Source of the DNA: Mucilaginibacter sp. OK098
Lineage (GTDB): Bacteria; Bacteroidota; Bacteroidia; Sphingobacteriales; Sphingobacteriaceae
Direction: 5' to 3'
NCBI RefSeq assembly: GCF_900142915.1
Contig: NZ_FRCM01000005.1
Location: forward strand, 62,001-126,000
DNA: 64,000 nt
Within the stretch, counting starts at the first letter, position 1; each line of letters opens with the position of its first letter. Positions 42,428 through 50,763 of the stretch are shown one piece after another. A model generated the notes under the pieces. That model did no database searches and was not told the origin of the DNA. It saw only the letters and a program-made list of their open reading frames with translations. Made by a program: the position numbers and the translations under genes.

Positions 42428-43531
42428 GTGAAATCAGGTAAAAAAATTATCATTAGTGGAGGTGGTACCGGGGGGCATATTTTCCCGGCTATTGCTATTG
42501 CTAATGCTTTAAAAAGTCTTGACCCGGCAACCGAAATTTTGTTTGTTGGCGCTAAGGGACGGATGGAGATGGAGAAGGTGCCGGCTGCGGGGTATAAAAT
42601 AATTGGTTTGGAGATCCAGGGCATTCAGCGTAAATCCATCTGGAAAAACGTAATGTTCCCGGTAAAGCTGATGCTGAGTGTAAGGAAGTCGCTTGAAATT
42701 ATTAAAGAATTTAAACCAGATGCAGTAGTAGGCGTGGGTGGTTATGCTTCAGGGCCGTTATTGTATGCAGCCTCGTTAAAGAACATCCCGTATTTAATAC
42801 AGGAGCAAAACTCATACGCAGGCATCACTAATAAATGGCTCGGTAAAAAGGCGAAAAAGATCTGTGTTGCTTTTGATGGCATGGATAAGTTTTTCCCTTT
42901 CGACCGTATTATTAAAACAGGCAACCCAATCCGTAAGGAGTCGGTTAATATTGCGGGTAAGCAAATGCAGGCGCTTGAGCTTTATAAGCTATCGGCATTT
43001 AAAAAAACAATATTGGTAATAGGAGGCAGCCTGGGTGCACGCACTTTAAATAACAGCATACTGGCCGGGCTTGATAAATTAATAGCTGCCGACGTGCAGG
43101 TAATATGGCAAACCGGCAAGTTTTATTATAAAGGGATAATTGAAAAGTTGGGTGAAGATTATCATCCTGATGTACGCATCCTTGAATTTTTGAACCGGAT
43201 GGACCTTGCTTATGCAGCTGCCGATATAATTATTTCAAGAGCAGGCGCAGGTACTATTGCCGAATTGTATATGGTTAAAAAACCGGTGATACTGGTGCCT
43301 TCGCCGAACGTGGCTGAGGATCATCAAACAAAAAACGCACTGGCGCTGGTACAGGAACATGCGGCAGTTTTTATTGCCGACAGGGATGCAGAAGCAAAGC
43401 TGGTTGATAAAGCCATTGAGCTTTTGAATGATAAAAAATTACAACGTAAAATGAGTGATAATATTGGCAAAATGGCTATGCCAAATGCTGATGAGGTAAT
43501 TGCTAAAGAAGTGATTAAATTATGTCAATAG
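42428..43531 (+). CDS. murG: Undecaprenyl-PP-MurNAc-pentapeptide GlcNAc transferase
   Basis: 367 residues. GGGTGGHIFPAIAIA near the N-terminus, VGVGGYASGP, QEQNSYAGITNKWL, GGSLGARTLNN and SRAGAGTIAEL identify MurG, which turns lipid I into lipid II at the cytoplasmic face. The start is GTG within an ATCGGTGAAATCA word (codons GTG AAA TCA), as for murD. Confidence 0.97.
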   Translation: MKSGKKIIISGGGTGGHIFPAIAIANALKSLDPATEILFVGAKGRMEMEKVPAAGYKIIGLEIQGIQRKSIWKNVMFPVKLMLSVRKSLEIIKEFKPDAVVGVGGYASGPLLYAASLKNIPYLIQEQNSYAGITNKWLGKKAKKICVAFDGMDKFFPFDRIIKTGNPIRKESVNIAGKQMQALELYKLSAFKKTILVIGGSLGARTLNNSILAGLDKLIAADVQVIWQTGKFYYKGIIEKLGEDYHPDVRILEFLNRMDLAYAAADIIISRAGAGTIAELYMVKKPVILVPSPNVAEDHQTKNALALVQEHAAVFIADRDAEAKLVDKAIELLNDKKLQRKMSDNIGKMAMPNADEVIAKEVIKLCQ

Positions 43532-43548
43532 TCATTAGGCCTGCAAAG

Positions 43549-43587
43549 CCGACAATGACTAATGACCAATGACCAATGACAAATAAT
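43549..43587 (+). repeat. AATGACC tandem words before murC
   Basis: AATGACT, AATGACC, AATGACC, AATGAC in about 7-bp steps. The ATG of the last copy (43576) is in frame with murC and could be mistaken for its start. Confidence 0.85.
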
Positions 43588-44943
43588 ATGGAGTTAAGTA
43601 GCATAAAACGGGTTTATTTGGTGGGGATTGGCGGGATCGGCATGAGCGGATTAGCGCGGTATTTTCATCATTTGGGTTGTGTTGTTTGCGGCTATGATAA
43701 AACGGCTACTGATCTGACCAATGATCTGCACAATGAAGGCATCCGGGTTATTTTCGATGACCGTATAGATTGGATCCCGTATAGCTTTCAAACGCCTGAT
43801 GAGGGTACGCTGATAATTTATACACCAGCAATCCCTAAGGAATCAGCCATTTTGAACTTTTTTAGAGATAACGGCTTTGGGCTTTATAAACGGTCGCAGG
43901 TATTGGGCATCATTAGCCAGGGAATGTTTACGGTTGCTGTTGCGGGTACGCATGGTAAAACTACTACATCAACAATGGTTGCCCATATTTTAAAAGATTC
44001 GGGTAAAGATTGCTCTGCCTTTTTGGGTGGCTTATCAACCAATTATCAAAGCAACGTGCTGTATGGTAAAAACAACATTGTAGTTGTTGAGGCTGATGAG
44101 TATGATCGTTCATTCCTCACGTTGCATCCGGATGTTGCAATTATAACCTCTATGGATGCAGATCATTTGGACATTTATGGAGATCATGCACATTTAACAG
44201 AATCGTTCAAACTGTTTGCATCGCAAATAAAACCGGGTGGTACACTGATCCACAAAAAGGGATTGGACCTGGATACCGGCTTTACTTATGCGGTTGATGC
44301 GGAGGCCGATGCAACAGCATCAAACATAAAAATAGAGAACGGCGATTTTTACTTTGATTTTAAAAACAGCAACACCAGCATTGCCAATATCAGGATGGGG
44401 ATTGCCGGAACACATAATATTGAAAATGCAGTTGCTGCAATTGAAGCGTGCCTGATCCTTGAAGTGTCGCCGGAAGCTATTAAGAGTGCTTTGGGCTCAT
44501 TTAAAGGAGTAAAACGCCGGTTTGAATATATCGTTAAAAATGATCGGCAAATTTATATCGATGATTATGCACATCATCCTGAAGAATTAAAGGCAGCCAT
44601 CAAATCGGTTAAAAAACTGTATCCTGATAAAAAGCTAACTACCATTTTTCAGCCGCATTTATTTACCCGTACACGTGATTTTGCAGATGGCTTTGCCGAA
44701 GCGCTTGACCTGTCTGACGAGCTCATCATCATGGATATTTACCCTGCGCGTGAATTACCGATTGAGGGAGTAACTGCCGATATGATATTGGAGCGGATGA
44801 AACTGAAGAACAAGCGACGGATTAGCAAGCAGGAAGTTTTGGATGTTATAAAAGAAGAAAAACCTGAGCTGCTGCTAACAGTTGGCGCTGGTGATATAGA
44901 TACATTGGTTCAACCCTTAAAACAAATTTTGAAGGATGTTTAA
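43588..44943 (+). CDS. murC: UDP-N-acetylmuramate:L-alanine ligase
   Basis: 451 residues from ATG 43588 (MELSSIKRVYLVGIGGIGMSG). An in-frame ATG at 43576 lies in a tandem word repeat and adds only MTNN. Rossmann GIGGIGMSGLARYF, ATP loop GTHGKTTTSTMVAH, EADEYDRSFL, and DDYAHHPEELKA in the C-terminal domain. It adds L-Ala to UDP-MurNAc. Overlaps ftsQ by 8 bp. Confidence 0.96.
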   Translation: MELSSIKRVYLVGIGGIGMSGLARYFHHLGCVVCGYDKTATDLTNDLHNEGIRVIFDDRIDWIPYSFQTPDEGTLIIYTPAIPKESAILNFFRDNGFGLYKRSQVLGIISQGMFTVAVAGTHGKTTTSTMVAHILKDSGKDCSAFLGGLSTNYQSNVLYGKNNIVVVEADEYDRSFLTLHPDVAIITSMDADHLDIYGDHAHLTESFKLFASQIKPGGTLIHKKGLDLDTGFTYAVDAEADATASNIKIENGDFYFDFKNSNTSIANIRMGIAGTHNIENAVAAIEACLILEVSPEAIKSALGSFKGVKRRFEYIVKNDRQIYIDDYAHHPEELKAAIKSVKKLYPDKKLTTIFQPHLFTRTRDFADGFAEALDLSDELIIMDIYPARELPIEGVTADMILERMKLKNKRRISKQEVLDVIKEEKPELLLTVGAGDIDTLVQPLKQILKDV

Positions 44944-45796
44944 GAAACGGATCTGGAAGCCATTGCTGATAAGCCTTGCCTGGATAATAAGTTTCGGGGG
45001 CTTAATTGTATTGATGAGTTTTATTGATACCAAAAAGAGCGAGGTTTTGTGTAAGGATGTAAAGATCTACATACCGGGGAACCAGTATTTTATTGACAGG
45101 GAAGAAGTAGATAATATTTTGCAGGTAAACAGCCATGCGCTTATTGGTCGCCGTATGGAGGATATTAATATAAACGGGCTTGAAAATAAATTAAAGGCTA
45201 ACCCATTTATTGAATTTGCAAAGGTTTATACAGACATGGATGGGATTATTAATGTTGAGATAAGCCAGCGCCAACCTATTTTAAGGGTAATGAACCGTTT
45301 TGATCAGGATTTTTATGTTGATCAGCACGGGTTAAAAATTCCTTTATCGGCAAATTTTACAGCAAGGGTAATAGTGGCTAACGGGTACATAGACGAAGCA
45401 TTTGCCAACCATGTGGATAGTTTGCACACCAGGCTGGCGGCAGATCTTTTTAAAACAGCGGACTTTATAAGAAAGGACTCGCTTTGGGATGCGCAGATAG
45501 CACAGATCTATGTAAATAAAGATCATGAAATTGAACTGATCCCGCGTGTAGGCAACAACCGGATCTTGTTAGGTAATGCCGACTCATTGGATAATAAGTT
45601 TCATAACCTGCTTGTTTTTTACAAAAAGGCATTGCCACTGGTTGGCTGGGATGCCTACAAAGTGATAAATGTAAAATATGCTAACCAGGTGGTTGGTATC
45701 AGGAGCGGAAATATAAAAGCAGATTCATTAAAGGCAAAGCTTGCCGTTAATGACACAACAAAATTGAATAGGGATACAACAATAAATACGAATTAA
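44936..45796 (+). CDS. ftsQ: FtsQ-like divisome protein
   Basis: 286 residues. Cytoplasmic head, one membrane helix (LLISLAWIISFGGLIVLMSF) and a POTRA-like region (DVKIYIPGNQYFIDREEVDNIL, IEFAKVYTDMDGIINVEISQRQPILRV) followed by the beta domain. The family is weakly conserved, and the call rests on topology, the QRQPILRV strand and position between murC and ftsA. It links FtsL/FtsB-type partners to the septal synthase. Confidence 0.92.
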   Translation: MFKKRIWKPLLISLAWIISFGGLIVLMSFIDTKKSEVLCKDVKIYIPGNQYFIDREEVDNILQVNSHALIGRRMEDININGLENKLKANPFIEFAKVYTDMDGIINVEISQRQPILRVMNRFDQDFYVDQHGLKIPLSANFTARVIVANGYIDEAFANHVDSLHTRLAADLFKTADFIRKDSLWDAQIAQIYVNKDHEIELIPRVGNNRILLGNADSLDNKFHNLLVFYKKALPLVGWDAYKVINVKYANQVVGIRSGNIKADSLKAKLAVNDTTKLNRDTTINTN

Positions 45797-45797
45797 T

Positions 45798-47144
45798 ATG
45801 GACAAAACTTCAACTCAGGAAAAAAGCTCACCAATAGTAGTGGGATTGGACATAGGAACTACTAAGATCTGTGCCATTGTTGGGCGCAGGAGCAAAAATG
45901 GCAAAATAGAAGTATTGGGTATAGGCAAAGCTGAATCTGCCGGGGTAACACGTGGCATGGTTTCAAATATTGATAAAACGGTACAGGGAATAACCATTGC
46001 CGTTGATGTTGCAGGTACGCAATCAAATGTGGAAATAAAGGTGGTAAATGTGGGTATTGCGGGCCAGCATATTAAAAGTTTACAGCACAGGGGCCTAATA
46101 ACCCGTCGCGATATGTCAAACGAGATCTCCCGTAAGGATATTGATAAGCTGGTTGAGGATATGTACAACCTGGTGATGCCTCCGGGCGAGGAGATCATCC
46201 ACGTTTTACCACAGGAATTTACCGTTGATAATGAGCCGGGAATTAAGGATCCTATCGGTATGGCAGGGGTAAGGCTTGAGGCTAACTTTCATATTATATC
46301 AGGCCAGGTTACGGCTATAAAAAATATAGTTAAATGCGTAAATAAAGCCGGCTTGCAAAGTGAGGAACTTACATTGGAGCCTTTGGCCTCGTCAGAATCA
46401 GTATTGAGCGATGAGGAAAAAGAGGCTGGTGTAGTGTTGGTTGATATTGGCGGTGGCACAACTGATGTGGCCATTTTTCACGAAGGGATTATACGCCATA
46501 CCGCAGTTATCCCGTTTGGAGGTAATAGCGTAACCGAAGATATCCGCGAAGGTTGTTCCGTAATGCGTAACATAGCCGAGCAGTTAAAGGTGCGTTTCGG
46601 ATCGGCATTGGCTGATGAAAATAAGGAAAACGAGATTGTTTGTGTTCCCGGTCTGCGTGGTCGCGAGCCTAAAGAGATCTCAGTAAAAAACCTTGCGTTT
46701 GTGATCCAGGCTCGGATGGAAGAGATTGTGGAGCATGTGTATTATGAGATAAAATCATCTGGTTACGAGAAAAAACTGATAGCGGGCATTGTTATTACCG
46801 GTGGCGGTGCGCAATTAAAACACCTGGCGCAATTGGTTGAATTTGTTACCGGTTTGGATTGCCGCGTAGGTTACCCAAATGAGCATTTGGCAAAAAACGA
46901 GCAACTGCCTAAAAATGTTTATGAAGAGCTGCAAAGCCCGACTTTTGCAACCGGTATTGGCCTGCTGATAAAGGGTATTCAGAAAATGGAATACAACGAT
47001 TATGTGCCAGCAGCCGAGGATGTGAAAAAGGTAGAAAAAGTAAGATATACTGAGGACAGGAAGTTTGGATTATTAGGTAAATTATTAGAAAGCGGGAAAC
47101 GTTTTATAAAGGATGACATTAATGATGAGGACTTTTTAAAGTAG
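45798..47144 (+). CDS. ftsA: Cell division protein FtsA
   Basis: 448 residues, actin-like. Phosphate-1 loop GLDIGTTKICAIVG, the 1C domain (about 85-170), phosphate-2 VLVDIGGGTTDVAIF and adenosine motif GIVITGGGAQLKHL. The C-terminus ends KLLESGKRFIKDDINDEDF, and the FGLLGKLLESGKRFI stretch can form the membrane-targeting amphipathic helix. It tethers FtsZ to the membrane. Only 1 bp follows ftsQ. Confidence 0.97.
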   Translation: MDKTSTQEKSSPIVVGLDIGTTKICAIVGRRSKNGKIEVLGIGKAESAGVTRGMVSNIDKTVQGITIAVDVAGTQSNVEIKVVNVGIAGQHIKSLQHRGLITRRDMSNEISRKDIDKLVEDMYNLVMPPGEEIIHVLPQEFTVDNEPGIKDPIGMAGVRLEANFHIISGQVTAIKNIVKCVNKAGLQSEELTLEPLASSESVLSDEEKEAGVVLVDIGGGTTDVAIFHEGIIRHTAVIPFGGNSVTEDIREGCSVMRNIAEQLKVRFGSALADENKENEIVCVPGLRGREPKEISVKNLAFVIQARMEEIVEHVYYEIKSSGYEKKLIAGIVITGGGAQLKHLAQLVEFVTGLDCRVGYPNEHLAKNEQLPKNVYEELQSPTFATGIGLLIKGIQKMEYNDYVPAAEDVKKVEKVRYTEDRKFGLLGKLLESGKRFIKDDINDEDFLK

Positions 47145-47178
47145 AAAACGGTTAATTGTTTTGAACTTTTGACAGTAA

Positions 47179-47238
47179 CTTTCCACAATGGTCCGATCTT
47201 TCCACATATTGACAAATGTGGATAAGTGTTGTGGAAAA
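47179..47238. promoter_or_regulatory. Cluster of four DnaA-box-like nonamers before ftsZ
   Basis: CTTTCCACA at 47179 and 47198 (plus), TTATCCACA at 47225-47217 (minus) and TTTTCCACA at 47238-47230 (minus). The consensus is TTWTNCACA: the last two match fully, the first two at 8 of 9. They sit in the 159-bp ftsA-ftsZ spacer in a head-to-head arrangement. Confidence 0.55.
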
Positions 47239-47303
47239 AACCATAATATTACATTAGATAAAACTATTTATTCGTCAATCACATATAACTGAAACTTAGG
47301 ATT

Positions 47304-48914
47304 ATGCATTTTGAGATGTTAAAAGAAAAGTCGTCCATCATTAAAGTAATTGGTGTTGGCGGCGGCGGGGGTAATGCGGTAAACCACATGTACAGACAAG
47401 GTATTACCGGTGTTGACTTTATTATTTGCAATACTGACGCACAGGCATTGGAGTTAAGTCCAATCCCCAATAAAGTACAATTAGGTGCAAGCCTTACCGA
47501 AGGAATGGGCGCTGGCTCAATACCCGAAGTTGGTAAAAATTCGGCAATTGAAAATATTGATGATATAAAACAAATGCTGGGTTCCAATACCAAAATGCTG
47601 TTTATAACAGCAGGTATGGGTGGCGGTACCGGCACAGGCGCAAGCCCAATTATAGCCAAGGCAGCCCGCGAACTAGATATATTAACCGTTGGCATTATAA
47701 CTACTCCGTTTGCATTTGAAGGCAAACGCCGTAAGCTGCAAGCCGATGCCGGTATGGAAGAGCTTAAAAAGTACGTTGATTCGTTTTTAGTGATCAGTAA
47801 TGACAGGCTTCGCCAGATCTTTGGGAACCTTACCCTGGGTTCGGCATTTGCACAGGCTGATAATATTTTAACCACTGCTGCAAAAGGTATTGCTGAAATT
47901 ATAACACTGCCCGGTTATATAAACGTTGACTTTAAAGATGTGCGCACTGTAATGAAAGACAGTGGCGTATCAATAATGGGCAGTTCATCTGCCGATGGGG
48001 AGAACCGTGCTTTAAAAGCAGTTGAAGGCGCTTTATCATCACCATTGTTAAAAGATAATGAAATTGAAGGTGCAAGATATATTCTGTTGAATATCAGTTC
48101 TGGCAGTAAGGAAGTGACTATGGATGAAGTGAGTGTGATTACTGATTACATACAGGAAGAAGCCGGCTTAGCTGCAGACCTGATATGGGGTAATTGCATC
48201 GACGAAAATTTAGGTGATAAAATATCGGTTACTATAATTGCCACCGGTTTTCAAACTAAAGACGAGCGCGAAAAAGAGCAGAGCAGCAAAAAAATTGTTT
48301 CGATGCTGGTGCCGGAGATTGAGCAGAAAGCTAAACCGGTAAACGAATTTATTACTGCCGTTAAGCCTGACGCGGTTACCGAGCCTTACATGAAAATGAA
48401 GGACGAGCCAAAACAAACCAAACAAACTGGCTTGTTTGATCTGTTTGCCAACCGCGCCGAAGAGCCTGCGGTTGTAAAATACGATCTGTCGGCAGAAGAA
48501 GAGCCGGTATCAGAAACAGAAACATCTGATGTGCCTGAAATGACATTTAAGATTGCCGAACCTGCTACCAACTTTATGCAGGCGCCGCCTAAAGAGGAAA
48601 AACTACCTGAGCCTGAGAAAGAGCCTGAAATTGTTGTTGGCGCTGATGATAATAAAACAAATGAGTCGATAGAGGAGCAACTGCGTAAATCGCGCGAGCG
48701 GATCATGAGGCTTAAAGACCTGAGCATGAAATTACGCAGCGGCAATATCCAGGAGATGGAGAGCATCCCTGCCTACAAACGCAAGGAAATTGCCCTTCAG
48801 CAGACCCCTGCGTCTGACGAAAGCCATGTTTCCCGGTTCTCATTATTGCCTGATAACGAAGGAAATACCGAGATCAGGAATAACAATTCTTTCCTGCATG
48901 ATAATGTGGATTGA
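47304..48914 (+). CDS. ftsZ: Cell division GTPase FtsZ
   Basis: 536 residues. GTPase domain with GVGGGGGNAVNHM, TAGMGGGTGTGASP (tubulin signature), NADNIL-like QADNILTTAAKG and NVDFKDVRTVM. About 200 residues follow the core: an acidic, disordered linker and a conserved Bacteroidota end (FSLLPDNEGNTEIRNNNSFLH then DNVD) that binds FtsA. It forms the Z ring. Last gene of the cluster. Confidence 0.98.
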   Translation: MHFEMLKEKSSIIKVIGVGGGGGNAVNHMYRQGITGVDFIICNTDAQALELSPIPNKVQLGASLTEGMGAGSIPEVGKNSAIENIDDIKQMLGSNTKMLFITAGMGGGTGTGASPIIAKAARELDILTVGIITTPFAFEGKRRKLQADAGMEELKKYVDSFLVISNDRLRQIFGNLTLGSAFAQADNILTTAAKGIAEIITLPGYINVDFKDVRTVMKDSGVSIMGSSSADGENRALKAVEGALSSPLLKDNEIEGARYILLNISSGSKEVTMDEVSVITDYIQEEAGLAADLIWGNCIDENLGDKISVTIIATGFQTKDEREKEQSSKKIVSMLVPEIEQKAKPVNEFITAVKPDAVTEPYMKMKDEPKQTKQTGLFDLFANRAEEPAVVKYDLSAEEEPVSETETSDVPEMTFKIAEPATNFMQAPPKEEKLPEPEKEPEIVVGADDNKTNESIEEQLRKSRERIMRLKDLSMKLRSGNIQEMESIPAYKRKEIALQQTPASDESHVSRFSLLPDNEGNTEIRNNNSFLHDNVD

Positions 48915-49178
48915 GGTTAGTTGATTAGAGGTTAGAGACAGGAGATTAGTTTTTAGTCCGGAAGACAAATTCCTAATTGTATCTATATAAAAGGCCTTGC
49001 AAATTTGTAGGGCTTTTGTTTTGTAAATAACCCGGGGAGCTATTCCGTGAAACTAGCTTCACATTCCCAACCCTTTAACACCGCTGCTTAGAACTAATCT
49101 CTAATCAACCAGCCTCTAATCTCTAAACACCAATCTCTAATCACTAACATTATAGCCTATTATAAAAAGTAATAATGA
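48915..49178. repeat. TTAGAGATTAG words in inverse orientation flanking the post-ftsZ spacer
   Basis: GATTAGAGGTTAGAGACAGG (from about 48922) on the left; on the right (49085-49149) four inverse copies of the TAATCTCTAA type. The 130 bp between contain a terminator-like hairpin and no ORF. Confidence 0.8.
48987..49017 (+). terminator. Probable terminator after ftsZ
   Basis: AAAAGGCC and GGGCTTTT pair with one mismatch around a 15-nt loop, followed by GTTTTG. Confidence 0.6.
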
Positions 49179-49209
49179 TTGTTTCTGCGCGTTTAAACGG
49201 CTATATTTG
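49179..49209 (+). promoter_or_regulatory. Promoter TTG-N20-TATATTTG
   Basis: The -33 TTG (49179-49181) and exact -7 box TATATTTG (49202-49209) lie 30 nt before the TTG start of the oxoamine synthase gene. One of the best-formed promoters in the window. Confidence 0.7.
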
Positions 49210-49239
49210 TATTTTTAAAAAACAATAAAACTTAGCGGT

Positions 49240-50484
49240 TTGGATATATTTAACAAAATATCAAAAAGCATGGGCGGCCCGCTTGGGCAGCACCAAAAAT
49301 GGTCGCATGGTTATTTTTCCTATCCCAAGCTGGAAGGCGAAATCGGTCCACACATGCAGTTCAACGGAAAAGAGCATTTAGTATGGAGTTTGAACAATTA
49401 CCTGGGCTTAGCCAATCATCCAGAGGTTAGGGAAGCTGATGCAAAAGCAGCTGCCGACTATGGTATGGCTTACCCTATGGGTGCGCGCATGATGTCGGGC
49501 AATTCAATCCACCATGAGGAGCTAGAAGCGGCTTTGGGTGCTTTTGTAGGTAAAGAAGATGCTTTTTTATTGAACTATGGCTACCAGGGCATGGTATCAA
49601 TTATAGATACTTTGGTTGACCGGAACGATGTTATTGTATATGATGCCGAATCGCACGCTTGTATTATTGATGGTTTAAGGATGCATATGGGTAAGCGTTA
49701 TGTTTACCAGCATAACGATTTGGAAAGCTGTGAAAAACAACTGGAACGGGCTACCAAGCTTTCTGAGCAAACCGGTGGCGGGATCTTACTGATAACCGAA
49801 GGTGTTTTTGGAATGTCGGGCGCACAAGGTAAGCTTAAAGAGATCATCGATCTTAAAAAGAAATATGATTTCCGCATCCTGGTTGATGATGCGCATGGTT
49901 TTGGTACCATGGGCAAAACAGGCGCAGGCACCCACGAAGAACAGGATTGTATTGATGGCGTGGATGTTTACTTTGGTACTTTTGCAAAATCAATGGCCGG
50001 CATTGGCGCTTTTGTGGCTGCTAATAAAGAGATAGTTGATTACCTGCGCTATAACATGCGCTCGCAGATCTATGCCAAAGCATTGCCTATGCCAATGGTA
50101 ATCGGACTGAAAAAACGATTTGAACTGTTAAAATCACAACCGCAGTTGCGTGAAAAACTTTGGGAAGTTGCAAATACCCTTCAAAAAGGATTAAGGGAAC
50201 GAGGTTTTAACCTGGGTGTTACCAATACCATGGTTACCCCGGTAATACTGGAAGGCGACTTATACGAAGCAACTGCTCTGACACGCGACCTGCGCGAGAA
50301 CTACGGTATATTTTGCTCCATAGTAATATATCCTGTGATTCCTAAAGGATTGATCCTGCTGAGGCTGATCCCAACAGCAGCGCATAGCCTGGAAGACGTT
50401 GAACGCACGCTGAGCGCTTACAGCGAAATGGCTGAGAAATTAAAAGCCGGCTTTTATAAAGAGAATAAGTTGGTGGTGGCGTAA
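49240..50484 (+). CDS. PLP-dependent alpha-oxoamine synthase (KBL/SPT-like)
   Basis: 414 residues. LVWSLNNYLGLANHPEV, YGMAYPMGARMMSGNS, ESHACIIDGLRM (PLP stacking His), VDDAHGFGTMG and GTFAKSMAG with the Schiff-base Lys250 place it in the family of 2-amino-3-ketobutyrate ligase, BioF and serine palmitoyltransferase. In this phylum relatives condense an amino acid with acyl-CoA for sphingolipids or sulfonolipids, but the substrate cannot be read here. The start is TTG: the N-terminus MDIFNKISKSMGGPLGQH fits homologues, and no ATG precedes it. Confidence 0.88.
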   Translation: MDIFNKISKSMGGPLGQHQKWSHGYFSYPKLEGEIGPHMQFNGKEHLVWSLNNYLGLANHPEVREADAKAAADYGMAYPMGARMMSGNSIHHEELEAALGAFVGKEDAFLLNYGYQGMVSIIDTLVDRNDVIVYDAESHACIIDGLRMHMGKRYVYQHNDLESCEKQLERATKLSEQTGGGILLITEGVFGMSGAQGKLKEIIDLKKKYDFRILVDDAHGFGTMGKTGAGTHEEQDCIDGVDVYFGTFAKSMAGIGAFVAANKEIVDYLRYNMRSQIYAKALPMPMVIGLKKRFELLKSQPQLREKLWEVANTLQKGLRERGFNLGVTNTMVTPVILEGDLYEATALTRDLRENYGIFCSIVIYPVIPKGLILLRLIPTAAHSLEDVERTLSAYSEMAEKLKAGFYKENKLVVA

Positions 50485-50515
50485 AGAATTAGCTGGTCTT
50501 ATTATTATATTTATG

Positions 50516-50545
50516 AGCCTTTCGGATTCCGGAAGGCTTTTTTAT
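50516..50545 (+). terminator. Terminator after the oxoamine synthase gene
   Basis: Hairpin AGCCTTTCGGA / TCCGGAAGGCT followed by TTTTTTATTT. Confidence 0.92.
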
Positions 50546-50706
50546 TTCCGTTTCCGCAGAATCTCTCTGAGAGGAACCTGCGATGGATGAAGCTTATAAG
50601 TAGCAATTAGCCGCCTGCCGGTTTCATGGCAATTATTTTGCAGATCACAAACATTGCGCAGGGTACTCTATGAGAGGCCTTGCGTGGACACATTTAAATA
50701 TTAATT
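50546..50706 (+). ncRNA. Structured segment between two copies of a terminator; candidate small RNA
   Basis: Two related hairpins lie here: CGCAG...TCTC...GAGA...CTGCG (50555-50582) and CGCAGG...CTC...GAG...CCTTGCG (50657-50684). They share CGCAG, CTCT, GAGAGG and TGCG in the same order, as if duplicated. A second, near-identical terminator closes the segment at 50707. No ORF and no clear promoter. Confidence 0.25.
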
Positions 50707-50740
50707 AGCCTTTCGGATTCCGAAAGGCTTTTTTATTTTT
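50707..50740 (+). terminator. Second copy of the AGCCTTTCGGA terminator
   Basis: Perfect hairpin AGCCTTTCGGA / TCCGAAAGGCT plus TTTTTTATTTTT. It differs from the copy at 50516 by one stem base and sits 24 bp before the GH125 ATG. Confidence 0.9.
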
Positions 50741-50763
50741 ACCATTCACCAATTGAAACCAAC

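Noticed and set aside
47279..47875. 198-residue minus-strand frame over the start of ftsZ
   Set aside because: Antisense shadow of a highly conserved gene; no domain and no promoter.
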